Assembly: GCF_021917145.1 (NCBI RefSeq)
Contig: NC_061060.1
Span: 11,882,366 to 11,946,365 of the forward strand
Reading direction: 5' to 3'
From: Hypomesus transpacificus
Taxonomy: Eukaryota > Chordata > Actinopteri > Osmeriformes > Osmeridae
DNA length: 64,000 bases
Shown here: positions 47,001 to 61,814 of the stretch, piece after piece
Position numbering within the stretch: position 1 is the first letter of the stretch
Layout of the letters: every line of letters begins with the position of its first letter
Position numbers and translations under genes: made by a program
The notes under the pieces: model-generated
The model's input: the letters and a program-made list of their open reading frames with translations, nothing else
Database searches by the model: none
What the model was told of the DNA's origin: nothing

Positions 47001-50000
47001 CCTAAACACATCAGTCAAGTACTGTAGCCTATCTGAGCTCTCTCTTCCTCTACAACATTCTCTCCCTTCCTCTATCGCCCTCTCCCCGACACGGTAATCT
47101 GACTGTTTGACGGAAGTCTTTAACTGCTGATTGTGAATAGATAGAGGCTTGTTTCTGCCCCACACACACACACCCTCTCACACTCTCATTTTGACATCTC
47201 ATGCTAAAGCACACATCCTCCTCCCCCCCCCCCCACTCTGTCTTAGTCTATCATTCTCTAACACACTCAGGCTTTCTTTCGACACAATCAGATAGACTGA
47301 AACGTACACTCCCTCTCTGTCTCCAACTGCACACAAGCACCACTGTCCTAATCAACACTCATCTCTTCCTCGACCGTCCTTCCTCTCTTTCTCTTTCACA
47401 CAGACTCCCACTGCTCTTTGTCTCTCTCTCTTTCTCTTTCTCCTCCCCTCCCTCTCTCTGAAGAGGTGAGGGTTGCTGCTGAATTCGAGGCCCTGGCTTT
47501 TGTCACAGCTCTGCCAGCTGGACCGGAAATACTGTATCTAGCAGTCCAATTAGCCACGCTAAGAGGAGCCAGTCCGGTCCGGGCCAAGTTAGACTGGTCT
47601 GGGATGCATGGGTTAAGACACAATAACAGACACAATAACAGCAATGACACGAGAGGGTGGAGTGTCGCTATACCTCGCAGGCTGGCCGCAGCAGTCCGAG
47701 GGAACTTTCTACACACACAGAGTTTGAATTTATCCGGGGTATTTCATTTAGCAGAAGCGGCACGGACAAACTACAGCAGCAGAGCCATCCGTTTAGCGTC
47801 CTCGCTGGAGGATATCATGAAACAGGAGTGGAAGAGTCCGGGTCCGGAGGGAACGGCAGAGGTCTTTAAACTGGCCCATCCAACTACAGACACACACACG
47901 CACACAACCCACACTCGCACACATAAGAAGTACTTTGAATGCAGATCATCCCGTCCTTAAAAACCTTGATTAACTCATGGTTAATCTGATAACCCCTGGT
48001 GTGTGCGTGTGCGTCTTTGAGTGGGCGTGCAACGTGTGTGTCTGCGTGCATGTGTGTGTGTCCACGTGTGGGGCTCTGTGTGTGTTGAGTCAAAGCAGAT
48101 GTACTCGCACCATGACAAACGCCGCAGCTCTTTTCTGGGGCCGACCAGTTGGCGGCTGTTGATGTCTGAGGCCCAAACAGGACCACGGAGTGACACACAC
48201 CCTCCCCGGAGACCGTCTGACATGCAGGATGCAGCTACAGCAACACATGAGGCACACACACACACACGCACACACACACACACAACAGAGGGATCTACAC
48301 AACCTCGAGACTAGACTGACAGGACCGTCCACCACAGACCAGCGCGAGGGTGGAGAGCTGTGTAGAACCGGGAATGTCCAACTGCCACATGACAACAACC
48401 GAGAGTCTATTAAAAGGGCAACGCCGTCAACAAACAAATAAATCAAATTGAGTTGGAATCCAAGGACGGATGAATGTGAAACCCTACGCAGAACAGCCTA
48501 CTCCCGCTCTCATCCCTTGGGTGCTCTCCGGCTGATTGGGACTCTTGTTGTTATTGTATATTTCTTCGTTTGTGTGCTCGATTGTGTGTCCAGTTGGCAC
48601 GCGGCCACTTTCGCCGTGTCCAGCCAGACTTTAATCAAATCAGTTGCACAGTGATCCAGGCTGTCAGCTCATTCCATTAGGGTTAGGGAGACGTAAGAAG
48701 GCAGATCAGCCCTGTGTGTCATTTCAGTTGCTTTCCACGAAGACCCCCCCCCCTCTCACCCTCCCTCGCCCCCTAACACACTACTAAACACTCAGGCATC
48801 GCTTGAAGATTAATAGTTTGCCGTCGTGTTTCTGGTTCTCTTATCTGTGGCTGTGGTCTTGTGTTGTTGGAGGACTCCCTTGATACCGAGGGCAACTGGA
48901 TGATGTGATTAAGGGATGTTCGGAAGCGGAGGTATATACCAATCTACGGCATAGGCAATCTCTCCACTTACTGTTCCTCTTTCATTGTCCACCCTCGCCT
49001 ATCGCAATCCTTCACTGCTCTGTAAACAGCGAGGGGGATGCAAACCCAAACCATCAAAGATAGTCACTCCAACAAACTCACCTCCACCATGTTGCTTGCA
49101 CTTTGTGTTTCAGCTTTCACACGAGTTAGGGAAAGGGAACCTAACTGAAGATCATATTTTTACTGTCAAATGACAACCGTAAATGAACACCTGTGAAAGA
49201 CACAGAATAAAGCCTATGGATTTAGTAACATATCGGTTTCAAGGCAACAACTTGAATTCTATTTGTAAGGGTCCGTCAGCTGTTGGCTGTAGAAGCTTCT
49301 CTTACTGGGGTCTCCTGTGTTCTGTCACCGCTGGGCACTGCCTGCCAGATACATGATGCCTTCCTTTTCCTCCACCAGGATATGATGTACATGTCGTGCC
49401 ACATTGGGCCATGCCCATGAGTGGGCCTGGTGTGTCCTTTAGGCAATCCATCCATCCCCCCCACTCCTCACCATCCCCCTCCCCTCTGACCTGATACAGA
49501 CCGACCCCTTAGACAGTCACTACATCAATCGCTGCTGTTCAGATGAAAAGTCATCGACCAGTCAACAGTCGCTTGTCTGGGGTGTGGTGCTCTGAGTCTA
49601 ATCACTTAACGACGTCCGTTGATGATCGATGTAATGATTCATTGGGCGGGCAATCAGTTGAAGCAGACACCAGCATCAGCAGGCTATTTTGCCCTGGAGA
49701 CAAGGGGGGGGGGGTCCTGTGTGTGTGTGCGTGTGTGTGTGTGTGTGTAGGGGAGAGAGAGAGTGGCAGATAAGTAGGGCAACAAATCAGTCACCAGGGC
49801 AGAGAGAGAGAGAAAGAGAAAGACAGTGAGAGAAGCAGTCTGAGAGGCTGATTAGTAGGCAAGCAGCGAGGCAGGCAGCAAGTCTTTCCTGATGTGCAAG
49901 TCCTGCAAGTCGTATTTCTCTTTTGGCTGAGTGACCTCAGAGCAACAGCTCCATCACATGTTTTGCTGTACATCCCTGAGTCATTGTGCTGCGCCTGCAG

Positions 50001-51247
50001 CTCTGGCATAACAGAGGCACACACCAAACGTGCACACACAACAAGTGCGTGAGAGGGTGTGCACGCACTACTGATCAACTCAATGCACTGGGAGCAGGGC
50101 AACACATGATCACTGAAATGCCAATCTTGGACAAATGTGTGTGTGATATTGTGTGTCTGTGAGAGAGCGAGAGAGTGACGATTACTAGTAATTTTCAACT
50201 CAACTGCTCTTTGTCGTAGGCCTACAGGTCTTGCCAAGTAAACTACTTCTGAGACGGTTACAGCACACGTGTCAGTAAAATACTGAAATCAGTGGTCATA
50301 GAAAATTGTATTATGCATTAAATAAAAGGCCCGGAACGACAAAACGCATTGTTCCGGTCTACTTGTGTTGCGTGCGAGTCTCGACACACTGCATGGAAAA
50401 GCCCAGTAAATCTACGCCGCATTTTCTATTCCACATTGTGAGGCACGAGCTCTGGTCACTTACTCCAGGACCTCGCCGACGCCCATTAAAATTGTCAACA
50501 ATGTTGTGTCTTAGTATAGCATCATGAACGACCAGGACACCTGTCATTTCCTTTTAAGGCCATTTGATGCATTTACTGTCTTTTTGCATTCTTTGACCCA
50601 GAATGCATTGCCATTCAGAATTTCATCGTGCCATGTGTCTGGAAATGAGATGAGAATAAATGGATGAATGGCAAATACACTGTCCTACAAAATACTATGT
50701 GAAGAGTAGCAGTGCTTCCCAAGGATACATCACAATAACATACACAATTTTCAAGTAAAAGCCGGAGAATGCATTCGATCAATGTATCGATTATTTAGCC
50801 ACGGTTAGTTTTATAATTTGTGTCAAATAACACGTTACATTACCATGCGCAGATACGCTATCTGAGTTTCTATCTACCCTATCACATTTTTTTTCGTCCG
50901 GGACCACTGACGTCCAAAGGTTTTTAATCGGTGGAAGCGGTCGTGCCAGATTACACAGTAAACAAAGGAAAATGGTCAGTCTTTTCTTTTGTTGTTCTCC
51001 TTGATAATCTTAATCCGATTTAAATCTCTCTCCTTTACTCTCCCCAATAGGGGGTAGGGGCGTACACGCACCCCTCAGTCCAAATTCACCATTCCAATGG
51101 AAACAATGTATTTTCAAAGTGAAAAAATATCGCCTCACATTCAGCGAATCAATGCAAGGTGCAGGTCGTATCGCCGGAGCTTCATCACCATCATTCTACG
51201 TACAACTAGACAATAAAAAGGCGAATAAATCGCATAACCCAACTCAC
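43561..51247. other. frmpd1 5' intronic region, no coding exon recognised
   Basis: If the first frmpd1 exon is near 51248, this is intronic. It holds simple repeats: (GT)n at about 44030-44075, a purine-rich tract at about 45960-46200, poly-G at about 46350-46370, degenerate TGTTCTACTGTTCTAGC-type units at about 46690-46840, CA/GT tracts at 46865-46930 and 48240-48285, and (GT)n at about 49720-49750. I looked for PDZ-domain sequence on the minus strand and did not find it. The 180-residue open frame at 47418-47960 is not recognised. Confidence 0.5.
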
Positions 51248-51560
51248 CTCGTGTTATAGAGAGACGAACAGCGGTGCGGACCGGTAGGATCCTTTAGTGT
51301 AAACTAGAATAAAAATGCACAAAATAGCTTAGTCTAAAACAAGCGAATCTTCGTCCCGGACAGAATGGTGCGTGGGGTTTAGGGTTTACGTTGGATGCTG
51401 TCATCGTATTGGGATAGCTCTCGACCGCTTAATCCCCGGCCGTGAGCTCAGAAATAACCCACCCCCTCCCTCCATTCGTCTCCTTCTGCTGTCTCTCTCT
51501 TTTTCTCCCTCTCCCCCTCTCTCTCCTTCACTGAGCGCTCTCACACCCTCTCAGTCTGCC
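51248..51560 (-). other. Candidate non-coding first exon and promoter of frmpd1
   Basis: On the minus strand a perfect donor consensus GAG|GTGAGT ends a putative exon at 51248. Upstream lies a C/T-rich stretch at about 51460-51560. Position and strand fit a 5' untranslated exon of frmpd1, divergent from tomm5. This is weak evidence without transcripts. Confidence 0.3.
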
Positions 51561-52194
51561 CCGAGGACCCCCTCACAAGGTCAGTTTGATTTAGGGCAAG
51601 AGAGAAAAATGTCATCAAGATGTCGTTATCAGAATCATACAATAAGACTTGTAAGTTTAGATCCCAGTTGTCAATAATTGCACAGATAATGCTACAAACA
51701 ATATGTGAATACTAATTATGATATAGACCATGTCAATGATGACGATAATGACAAATATAATCACGGTATGTGGAGGATAATATGAATGAACGCAATAAAA
51801 TGTTTTTCTATAAACGTCATAATGACTATCGACTATCACTTTGTAGCCTATTGTAAAACAAATGTGAAGGCGCATAAATAAACTGAATCAAGATCATTTT
51901 ACAAATTTTAATATAGAAACTATAACATATGGTACAAAATATACATAGTCTATTTCATTATGCTCCTTCTAAAATAAGAAATGTTACCCCCAAAAACACG
52001 ATCTTTGTGCGTGTGCTTTGCCTTACTCCCTTTGTCGTGTTTGTCCCATAGAGTTAGGTTTGTCCCTAAAGAGCTGCCTTAGTTTCAACATCCAACGTAA
52101 CTTCCGGGTTGAATTATCACATGCTTCCGATCGGCTCTCATCTGCTAAGCAACATTGGTTTTGCGGATAAAACTTGACATCTCCATAAACAGCA
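51561..52194. promoter_or_regulatory. Divergent region upstream of tomm5
   Basis: This AT-rich stretch between the candidate frmpd1 first exon and the tomm5 start must include the tomm5 promoter and 5' untranslated region. No specific site is recognised. Confidence 0.35.
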
Positions 52195-52663
52195 ATGTTA
52201 AAATTAGAAGGGTTAGGGCCCAAAATGGACCCAGAGGAGATGAAGAGGAAAATGCGCGAGGACGTCGTGTCGTCTGTGCGCAACTTTCTCATCTATATTG
52301 CCCTTCTTCGAGTCAGTAAGTAACGAGGTCAATTATATTGTCATGTAGGAGAGCTACCTATCAAGGTGGACAAAGCAGACAGAAAACAATACACAATCGT
52401 GTAGTAGTAGTCCCATATTGTGCTTGCTATTGTAGAGTGGACTATAAACATCATATTCGGGGGTGGTAGTGGACTATGCACCTGGTAGTAAGGACATGAA
52501 GAACAGTCTTGTCATAGAAACATCAATCAAAATAACGTTTCTGAAATGGCTGTTGTATTGTGCCTAATAGCATGTAGTCCCTTGTCCTGACATAATAAGG
52601 TAATATAATCTTGTTCGTGTTCCATCAGCACCATATGTTCTGAAGAAACTGGACAGCATATGA
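52195..52663 (+). CDS. tomm5: Mitochondrial import receptor subunit TOM5 homologue
   Basis: Two short exons (52195-52315 and 52629-52663) join in frame to 51 residues, exactly the human TOMM5 length. The protein reads [20 protein letters not shown], then [20 protein letters not shown], then [11 protein letters not shown]. The middle is a single hydrophobic tail-anchor-like helix. TOMM5 is a small subunit of the outer-membrane translocase that imports nuclear-encoded mitochondrial proteins, and it helps assemble and stabilise the TOM complex. Both splice sites are consensus (A|GTAAGT and TCAG|CA). A polyadenylation signal AATAAA lies near 52997. The gene sits beside frmpd1 as in human. The whole gene is too short to appear as a long open frame. 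Confidence 0.95.
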
Positions 52664-53841
52664 ATGGATCAACTAGTCACCTCTTCACCTCTCCCATCCC
52701 AACATCACGCCGTTCACTGATGAGGTGAAATTCTGGACATGGTTACCACCGTGAGAGGGATCTGAGGACCAGGCAACAGCATCAATATGGACCCCTTGGA
52801 CATAACCTGTGTCCATCACAGAGCCTGGGCACAAAAGAAAATGTAGCCATGTCTTTTTTTGTGGTTGACTTTTTATTTGTGGGGATTTACAGAAAATAAC
52901 GTGTTCCTTATTTTGATTTACAGTGTCTCTTCCAACCGTTTCTGTTGTGACATGTTCACGTTGTCGTTGTTGACGTATTACATCTCACATGTCATTAAAT
53001 AAATGGAAGAGTTGGCAATGTGGTTGTAAGCTTTTTTTTGTTTATAAGACAACACGTCCTGGAATAGAAACCATCGCTCAGAGTAGTTACTGAATATCAA
53101 TATTTTAATTCTTATCCTGTAGCTAATAAAATACTTGCTTTATTTATTCAGTGTCCCATGACTTCGTGGTTTTAACGCTGGTTCAACTTTAGGGGGCGCT
53201 GTTGTATTTTTTAAGAAAATGGGAAGGGGTGTCTCGCGTGCACAAATAAACTATTGTGAATACGGAATTTGCATTTTTTGGAAAGCTATGTATGAGTCGA
53301 TGCTTTGAGTGTATGAAAAAGCCCTTCGATAAACGAATCCACGAGATCTTAATTTACCAAGTGCTCACGCCAAGACCATGTTGGAATCGCAATAGTTAGC
53401 GGCCGGTCTTTGGCTAACAAATGTACATCAATGTTCATTGCATTTGTCCAGTTCTCTCCAGATAGCAGGTGGTGGGATTTAGCAAACCTCCTTGGTCCAT
53501 CGGTCACCCTGAACCATTTACACGTGTACAGGTAGAGTGATTCTTGATTATTGCTAGAGTAGGCCTACAGTTCGTTATGCTAGGTTATGCTACTACCATG
53601 ATCTGCAAGCAAATCTGAAAAAAGGGATGGACGTTAAATACCGGTATTTTTTATTTTTTAATGGGGAGTCAGTATAAATGTTCTGGGTAACAGTTAGGTG
53701 TGTGTCCTATGTTTTTGCATTTGCATACCTTGGCATTTTAATGCAATAATAAGTCACATCCTGGGTTTAGTTCTACGTTCTGACATCTCGCCACAAAGTT
53801 TTTACCACTTTGACCATTTCTGTCCTCGTTCTCAAGGTAAA
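52664..53841. other. tomm5 3' flank and zbtb5 upstream region
   Basis: The first part is tomm5 3' untranslated sequence. Before zbtb5 there is a good acceptor (TCGTTCTCAAG) ending at 53836, so zbtb5 probably has a non-coding first exon upstream. A donor-like CAG|GTAGAG near 53530 is a candidate. No other gene is seen. Confidence 0.5.
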
Positions 53842-55875
53842 ATGGACTTCCCTGGCCACTTTGAGCACATCTTCAAGCAATTGAACCATCAGCGTATCCA
53901 CGGTCAGCTCTGCGATTGTGTGATTGTGGTAGGCAGCCAACGCTTCCAGGCACATCGCTCCGTCCTGGCTGCATGCAGTACTCACTTCCGGGCCCTTCTC
54001 GGCACTGTGGAGGGGGACCAGGGTGTAGGAGGGGGTGGGAAAGTCATGGATGGAGGTGGGGTGGCAGTGGTGGGGCTGGACCTGGGGGTCGTGACTCCAG
54101 AGGCTTTCGCCTCCCTGTTGGATATGATCTACACCTCCACCCTAACTCTCGGCTCCTCCAATGTGATGGATGTCTTGCTGGCTGCTTCCCATCTGCACCT
54201 CAACTGTGTAGTCAAGGCCTGCAAGCAACACCTTTCCTCGCACAACTTCCCCACATCGCCCCCTAGTGGCTGGAGGTTAACTACGCAGCAGCGGTTCAGC
54301 CATACAGGTGAGCAGCACAACATAAAGGAGTCTCAATCGCCCTCCGGAACTGTGGCCAATTCCAAACAGCAGAGGTCTGCCTTGCTCCAGGAGCTAGGGC
54401 TCACCCTGGTCACCTCTGCCTTGGACGGAAGCCTGGACCTCGGGGAGGCCGGGGTAGAGGCAGGCCTGGAGGAAGGTAGGGACGGGAGGGCAGAAGCGAG
54501 TGACGGCGTGGAGCAGAAGACAGGCTTCCCCACCAGACGTCTTCACAAACGGAAGTCTGCCTCACCCCAGGCGCTTCAGGAAGAGAGACCCGCTAGCAGA
54601 CAGAGACCCTGCTGGCTGTCTGAGGGGGGCTGCAGGGCAGGGTCTCTGGACTCACTAAAGACAGACGAGGGCCTCTACTTGGAGAGAGGAGGTGCCGAGG
54701 AGGAGGAAGTGGAGGAGAAATATGAGGCACCGGGGAGAGGAATAGCACAAGAGGAGGTGCAGCTGCCCACCCAATCGGATTGTGGCGTGGGAGGGGCACA
54801 GGGGGACGAGGGAGAAGGTCACACAGATTTGAATGAAGGGATAATGGTGAAAGTGAAGGTGGGAGAGGAAGGGGAGGAGGAGGAGGAGGAGAAGATGGAG
54901 GTTGTGGAGGTGAAGAGTGAACACCTCAGCACGGCTTATTCAGACCCACTTGGCATCTCTAGCAACCCTCCATACCCACTGGAGGACAACAGCGATCATC
55001 TCGATGAAGAACCAAACAGAGAGGAAACATCTCCTGATCCCCCTGCACAAAACACAGACGAAGGGGACAGTTTAACAGACACCGATGGCCTAGACAGCCT
55101 TCAAGACCTGGGCCTTTCCTGCATTCTCAACCCCAGCAGTGAGAGGAGCAGTGGGGCAGTTGAGGGTGACAGGATCCCTCACACCAGCGTGAGAGGAGCT
55201 CAGTCTGGATGTGGGCAGGCCAACGGGTCGTCTCAAGACCCAGACGCACCCAAAGCCTCGTCCTCTTCCTCTCTTGGGTTCCCAGTGACCTCTGTTCCCA
55301 TGCAGCAGCTTCTCTCGGGCCAGCCGCACAGTTTCACTGAATCCTTCTTCCTCCAGCCCAGTAAGAGCTCCCCGGGGGGGTTCCTGAAGGGCCTCCGGCC
55401 CGAAATGGGACCCTCTTCCCTGGGTAGCCTCAGCGTGCAACCTCTCCTCCCCCACTCGTCCGGGGACAAGACCTCGAGACAAGGACAAGGTTTAGCGAGG
55501 CCATCTCTGCGTCGCATCCTCCCCAAAGTGGACATATACGCTGAGGTCCAAGCGGACCAGACCGATCCCCCACCGGGGGGCGCCCCTCCGGCTCCCGTCG
55601 CCCTCCCCATGGCCTCGGAGGAGGTCCTCTCCAAGTGCAAGAAGGCTCTCACGGAACACAACGTCCTGGTCGTCGAGGGAGCCCGGAAGTACGCGTGCCG
55701 CATCTGCTCCAAGACCTTCCTGAACCTGACCGACTGCAGGAAGCACATCCGCGTCCACACGGGGGAGAAGCCCTACACGTGTCTCAAGTGCGGCAAGCGA
55801 TTCAGCCAGTCGTCCCACCTCTACAAGCACTCCAAGACCACCTGTCTACGTTGGCAGGGGGCTCATCTGCTCTGA
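53842..55875 (+). CDS. zbtb5: Zinc finger and BTB domain-containing protein 5
   Basis: One coding exon encodes 677 residues, the same length as human ZBTB5. The BTB/POZ domain (about 1-125) starts [20 protein letters not shown] and contains [20 protein letters not shown] and [17 protein letters not shown] long, poorly conserved middle is rich in Glu and Ser ([10 protein letters not shown]). Near the C-terminus [20 protein letters not shown] precedes two zinc fingers. The first is a C2H2 finger from Cys619 ([13 protein letters not shown]); the second ([17 protein letters not shown]) ends with KTTC, giving a C2HC-type finger as in the family. ZBTB5 is a nuclear transcriptional repressor, in mammals reported to act on p21. 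The BTB domain has a Gly-rich insertion. The start was chosen by match to the family; an upstream in-frame ATG at 53698 lies before a splice acceptor. Confidence 0.95.
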   Translation: MDFPGHFEHIFKQLNHQRIHGQLCDCVIVVGSQRFQAHRSVLAACSTHFRALLGTVEGDQGVGGGGKVMDGGGVAVVGLDLGVVTPEAFASLLDMIYTSTLTLGSSNVMDVLLAASHLHLNCVVKACKQHLSSHNFPTSPPSGWRLTTQQRFSHTGEQHNIKESQSPSGTVANSKQQRSALLQELGLTLVTSALDGSLDLGEAGVEAGLEEGRDGRAEASDGVEQKTGFPTRRLHKRKSASPQALQEERPASRQRPCWLSEGGCRAGSLDSLKTDEGLYLERGGAEEEEVEEKYEAPGRGIAQEEVQLPTQSDCGVGGAQGDEGEGHTDLNEGIMVKVKVGEEGEEEEEEKMEVVEVKSEHLSTAYSDPLGISSNPPYPLEDNSDHLDEEPNREETSPDPPAQNTDEGDSLTDTDGLDSLQDLGLSCILNPSSERSSGAVEGDRIPHTSVRGAQSGCGQANGSSQDPDAPKASSSSSLGFPVTSVPMQQLLSGQPHSFTESFFLQPSKSSPGGFLKGLRPEMGPSSLGSLSVQPLLPHSSGDKTSRQGQGLARPSLRRILPKVDIYAEVQADQTDPPPGGAPPAPVALPMASEEVLSKCKKALTEHNVLVVEGARKYACRICSKTFLNLTDCRKHIRVHTGEKPYTCLKCGKRFSQSSHLYKHSKTTCLRWQGAHLL

Positions 55876-57135
55876 CCCCTCCCTCGAAACGCATGTCCCG
55901 ATTCGGGTGACGGGCCGCGACGCAAAGGATTTCCTCTTCCCAGGAAGCCAAATGCCTGTCACGCTGACTCGTCCGGTGGAGAAGCGTGAATTCAAGTAGC
56001 GGTTGCCTAGGTTACGGTGGGTTTGTGTTATGAAATTGCTACCCAGTGTGATATAATCTCAATAGTCTACAGCGGTCTTTTGGGTGTCTGTCTTGAAGCG
56101 TTTTGTAATGTCGTTGTCCCCCCATGAAGAGACTGTTTATAAAACCAATAAAGTCAAGCTATGTGTTGTAAAAGTGAAGACACTTTTTTTGTAGGTTTTT
56201 ACACTGAATGTAGCACAATGTTTAATGTTGATGTAAAGAGGGAATGACTATACGTGTCTATTGTCATAAAGCTTTGAAGTGAAACCCGAAAGGAATGTAG
56301 CCTGTGTTTGGACATTCATCCATACTTGCACAGTCTGTACTTTCTTGGTTACATGGGTTTCAAAAGATATTCCCTTCACCTATACTGAGAACTTTATGGT
56401 CTCCATGTTAAAATCTCACTTTCAGCAATTTGAGTGAAATTGCCAGCCTACTTTTAAACATCCTTACTCAATAACATCACAATTCATAGGACAAACTAGA
56501 GTAAAACAGTGAATGTCTGCTGACTGTAATAAAACAATCATTTCCAATCCAAGGACACCCAGGAGAGTAAGTAAGTGAAGTGGTCTTGGTGAACCATCAC
56601 GTTTATGACAATCAGACAATTTTGGAGTGATCAGCTTGTCTCAAACCACCTTCTAGTATCTAGAAGGATCTAGTTTTGACACCAAAGGACAACACTACAG
56701 ATTAGCATTTAAACATTAAATTGGAATGCGAACATTACAAAAGAAAACGTATTTCACGTGTTTTGTTAAAGTACATACACATTGAGTTCCACTTAGTGAT
56801 TTAGGACCAGACCCTTGTAGGACTGTATTATGTTACATGGTGTGTAAATTATGGGTGTTTAGGGGTCTGTAACTTCATTAGAATTGGTAAAACACTTAAC
56901 ATTGCCTACCACATGTCAGGTACATTACAGTAATTACACTCAGATCTCAAATGACAGATCCGTCTGGTCACATGGGTCACTCACGACACCTACTCTGACA
57001 GCTGATTAGTGGGTAAGTGTTTCCTCAGCCAAACAGCAGCTGTTAATGACTAAGGTGACCGCAGTGGCCCAAGAGGAAACGTAAAGGCACCGTGTGCTTG
57101 TGGTTAGGGTGGTGCAGGAGGGGGAACGTGGGCCC
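55876..57135. other. Convergent 3' regions of zbtb5 and grhpr
   Basis: AATAAA at 56147-56152 is a likely zbtb5 polyadenylation signal, giving a short 3' untranslated region of about 280 bases. The rest is AT-rich with no gene recognised; the part nearest 57135 is grhpr 3' untranslated sequence on the minus strand. Confidence 0.55.
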
Positions 57136-60420
<3,285 letters not shown>

Positions 60421-61071
60421 CCTATGACTGCGATAGAAATCCGTGCAGGCTGCTAAAAACAGCCTCAGTCCCCTTGAGTCGGCTTGATAGAAGTTTGCAC
60501 CGTGTTCACAATGACATTTCTACAAACTCACTGGAGGACTACATTTCCCACACTTTCTCTGTGAGAAAAAGGAAGTGTGCGCACTTGAATTTAGAACACC
60601 ACGCATGCGTGGAGTTGTATTTCGTGAAATAGTGAGTTTACAGCTGGCAATGTTTTCACCTTCATCAGAGAATGTCAGCTTTCATTCAGCTGTATACTTT
60701 TTTCAATAATACATTAGTCAGAAATTACGTTTAGATCATTTCTTACTACTTGTATGCAAGTTTCAGAAAGAACATGGAAACAAAATTACAGTATTACAGT
60801 AAGTGGAATTCCAGAGAGAACTGTCCAAGATTGTAATATAAGACACATTAAAAGGATCCACTGAAAATCAGTAAAACGCTTATTAGCTATTTCCCCTTTA
60901 AGAAAACCTCCCGTTCCTTGTAAGGGCATGTTTACATTCTTCGGCCGATCTTTTCCCTTCCTGGTTCCATGAAATACACTTGCAAACTCTCCTTTAATTT
61001 GATATTGGACCCGGTGTAGCCTAGCTAACGTTACTAGCACTGTGCACCGTCTAGCTTAGTCGGAGTGTCGC
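60421..61071. promoter_or_regulatory. grhpr upstream region
   Basis: This must contain the grhpr promoter (minus). It may also serve a divergent plus-strand gene whose candidate first exon starts at 61072. No clear core promoter element is seen. Confidence 0.35.
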
Positions 61072-61132
61072 ATGTCTTGCAGAACTGCTTGCGAGGAAAT
61101 AATCAAAAAAGAAAAAGGGGACCAAGAGACAG
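61072..61132 (+). other. Candidate first coding exon of an unidentified gene
   Basis: An ATG opens a 20-codon frame (MSCRTACEEIIKKEKGDQET) that ends at a good donor, ACAG|GTACGT. No in-window exon continues the frame. I do not recognise the protein. It could equally be a 5' untranslated exon with a chance ATG. Confidence 0.3.
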
Positions 61133-61641
61133 GTACGTGGCAAGGAAACAAGCAATTGCCATCTGAACCAAATGTTCACACCGTTTTCTTTACCTTGAAT
61201 TGATTAATGGGCTCTAGACATTATTAAACATTTGGCAATTCAACCTAAGACTGAGTGGCTAATTGCTAGCCAGCGTAACTTGCTAGTAGTGGCACTGTGC
61301 AACTGGCAGCAGGCTATTGTCAATGACTTACAAACGAAACAACACGACTATAGTCGCCCTATAGGGCAGTTCAGTTTTCTGTAACTGGGTTTCATGACTC
61401 TTTTGGCAGTTTGAAACGCCGATACGTCGCCCTCCTTTATGCGGACATATGTGTGTTGTGTTAACGTGTTTAGGTGGTGAGTGTGATGGCATGGCTGGAA
61501 TGTTGCACGGTTTGAAACAGCGGTTTATGAACTCTTCCCCGTTTTGATGGCTTTGGTTTTAACGAGTTACAACGCGTGCTCTGTCGAAGGGCTGACTGTG
61601 GCGGTGGAGTGAGGTAGCTAATCATTTTTTCTCATATTTTT

Positions 61642-61814
61642 AGCTACCTACCACGCCCACTCGTCCACACTGGAGAGGGAACCCTACGGCTTTCACGCGG
61701 CCCTTCTGATCTGAGAGTTCGTACGCAGAACCCGCGAGGCAGCAGCCTGGGCAGGGGTCCCGTGCCATGGCTCTGTTGACACTGCATCGGTCACCGTCCA
61801 TCATTACCACGCCG
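61642..61814 (+). other. Candidate second exon of the unidentified plus-strand gene
   Basis: A T-rich tract and TTTTTAG acceptor precede this GC-rich stretch, which ends at a donor CCG|GTGGGT. If spliced to the exon ending 61132, the first frame stops inside. However, an ATG in strong context (GTGCCATGG, ATG at 61767) opens 16 codons reading MALLTLHRSPSIITTP up to the donor, in phase 0. That suggests the translation start of a gene running beyond the window. The product is not recognised. Confidence 0.35.

Noticed and set aside
47418-47960. 180-residue plus-strand open frame
   Set aside because: It has a low-complexity start, a CA-repeat end and no recognised family; no splice or promoter support.
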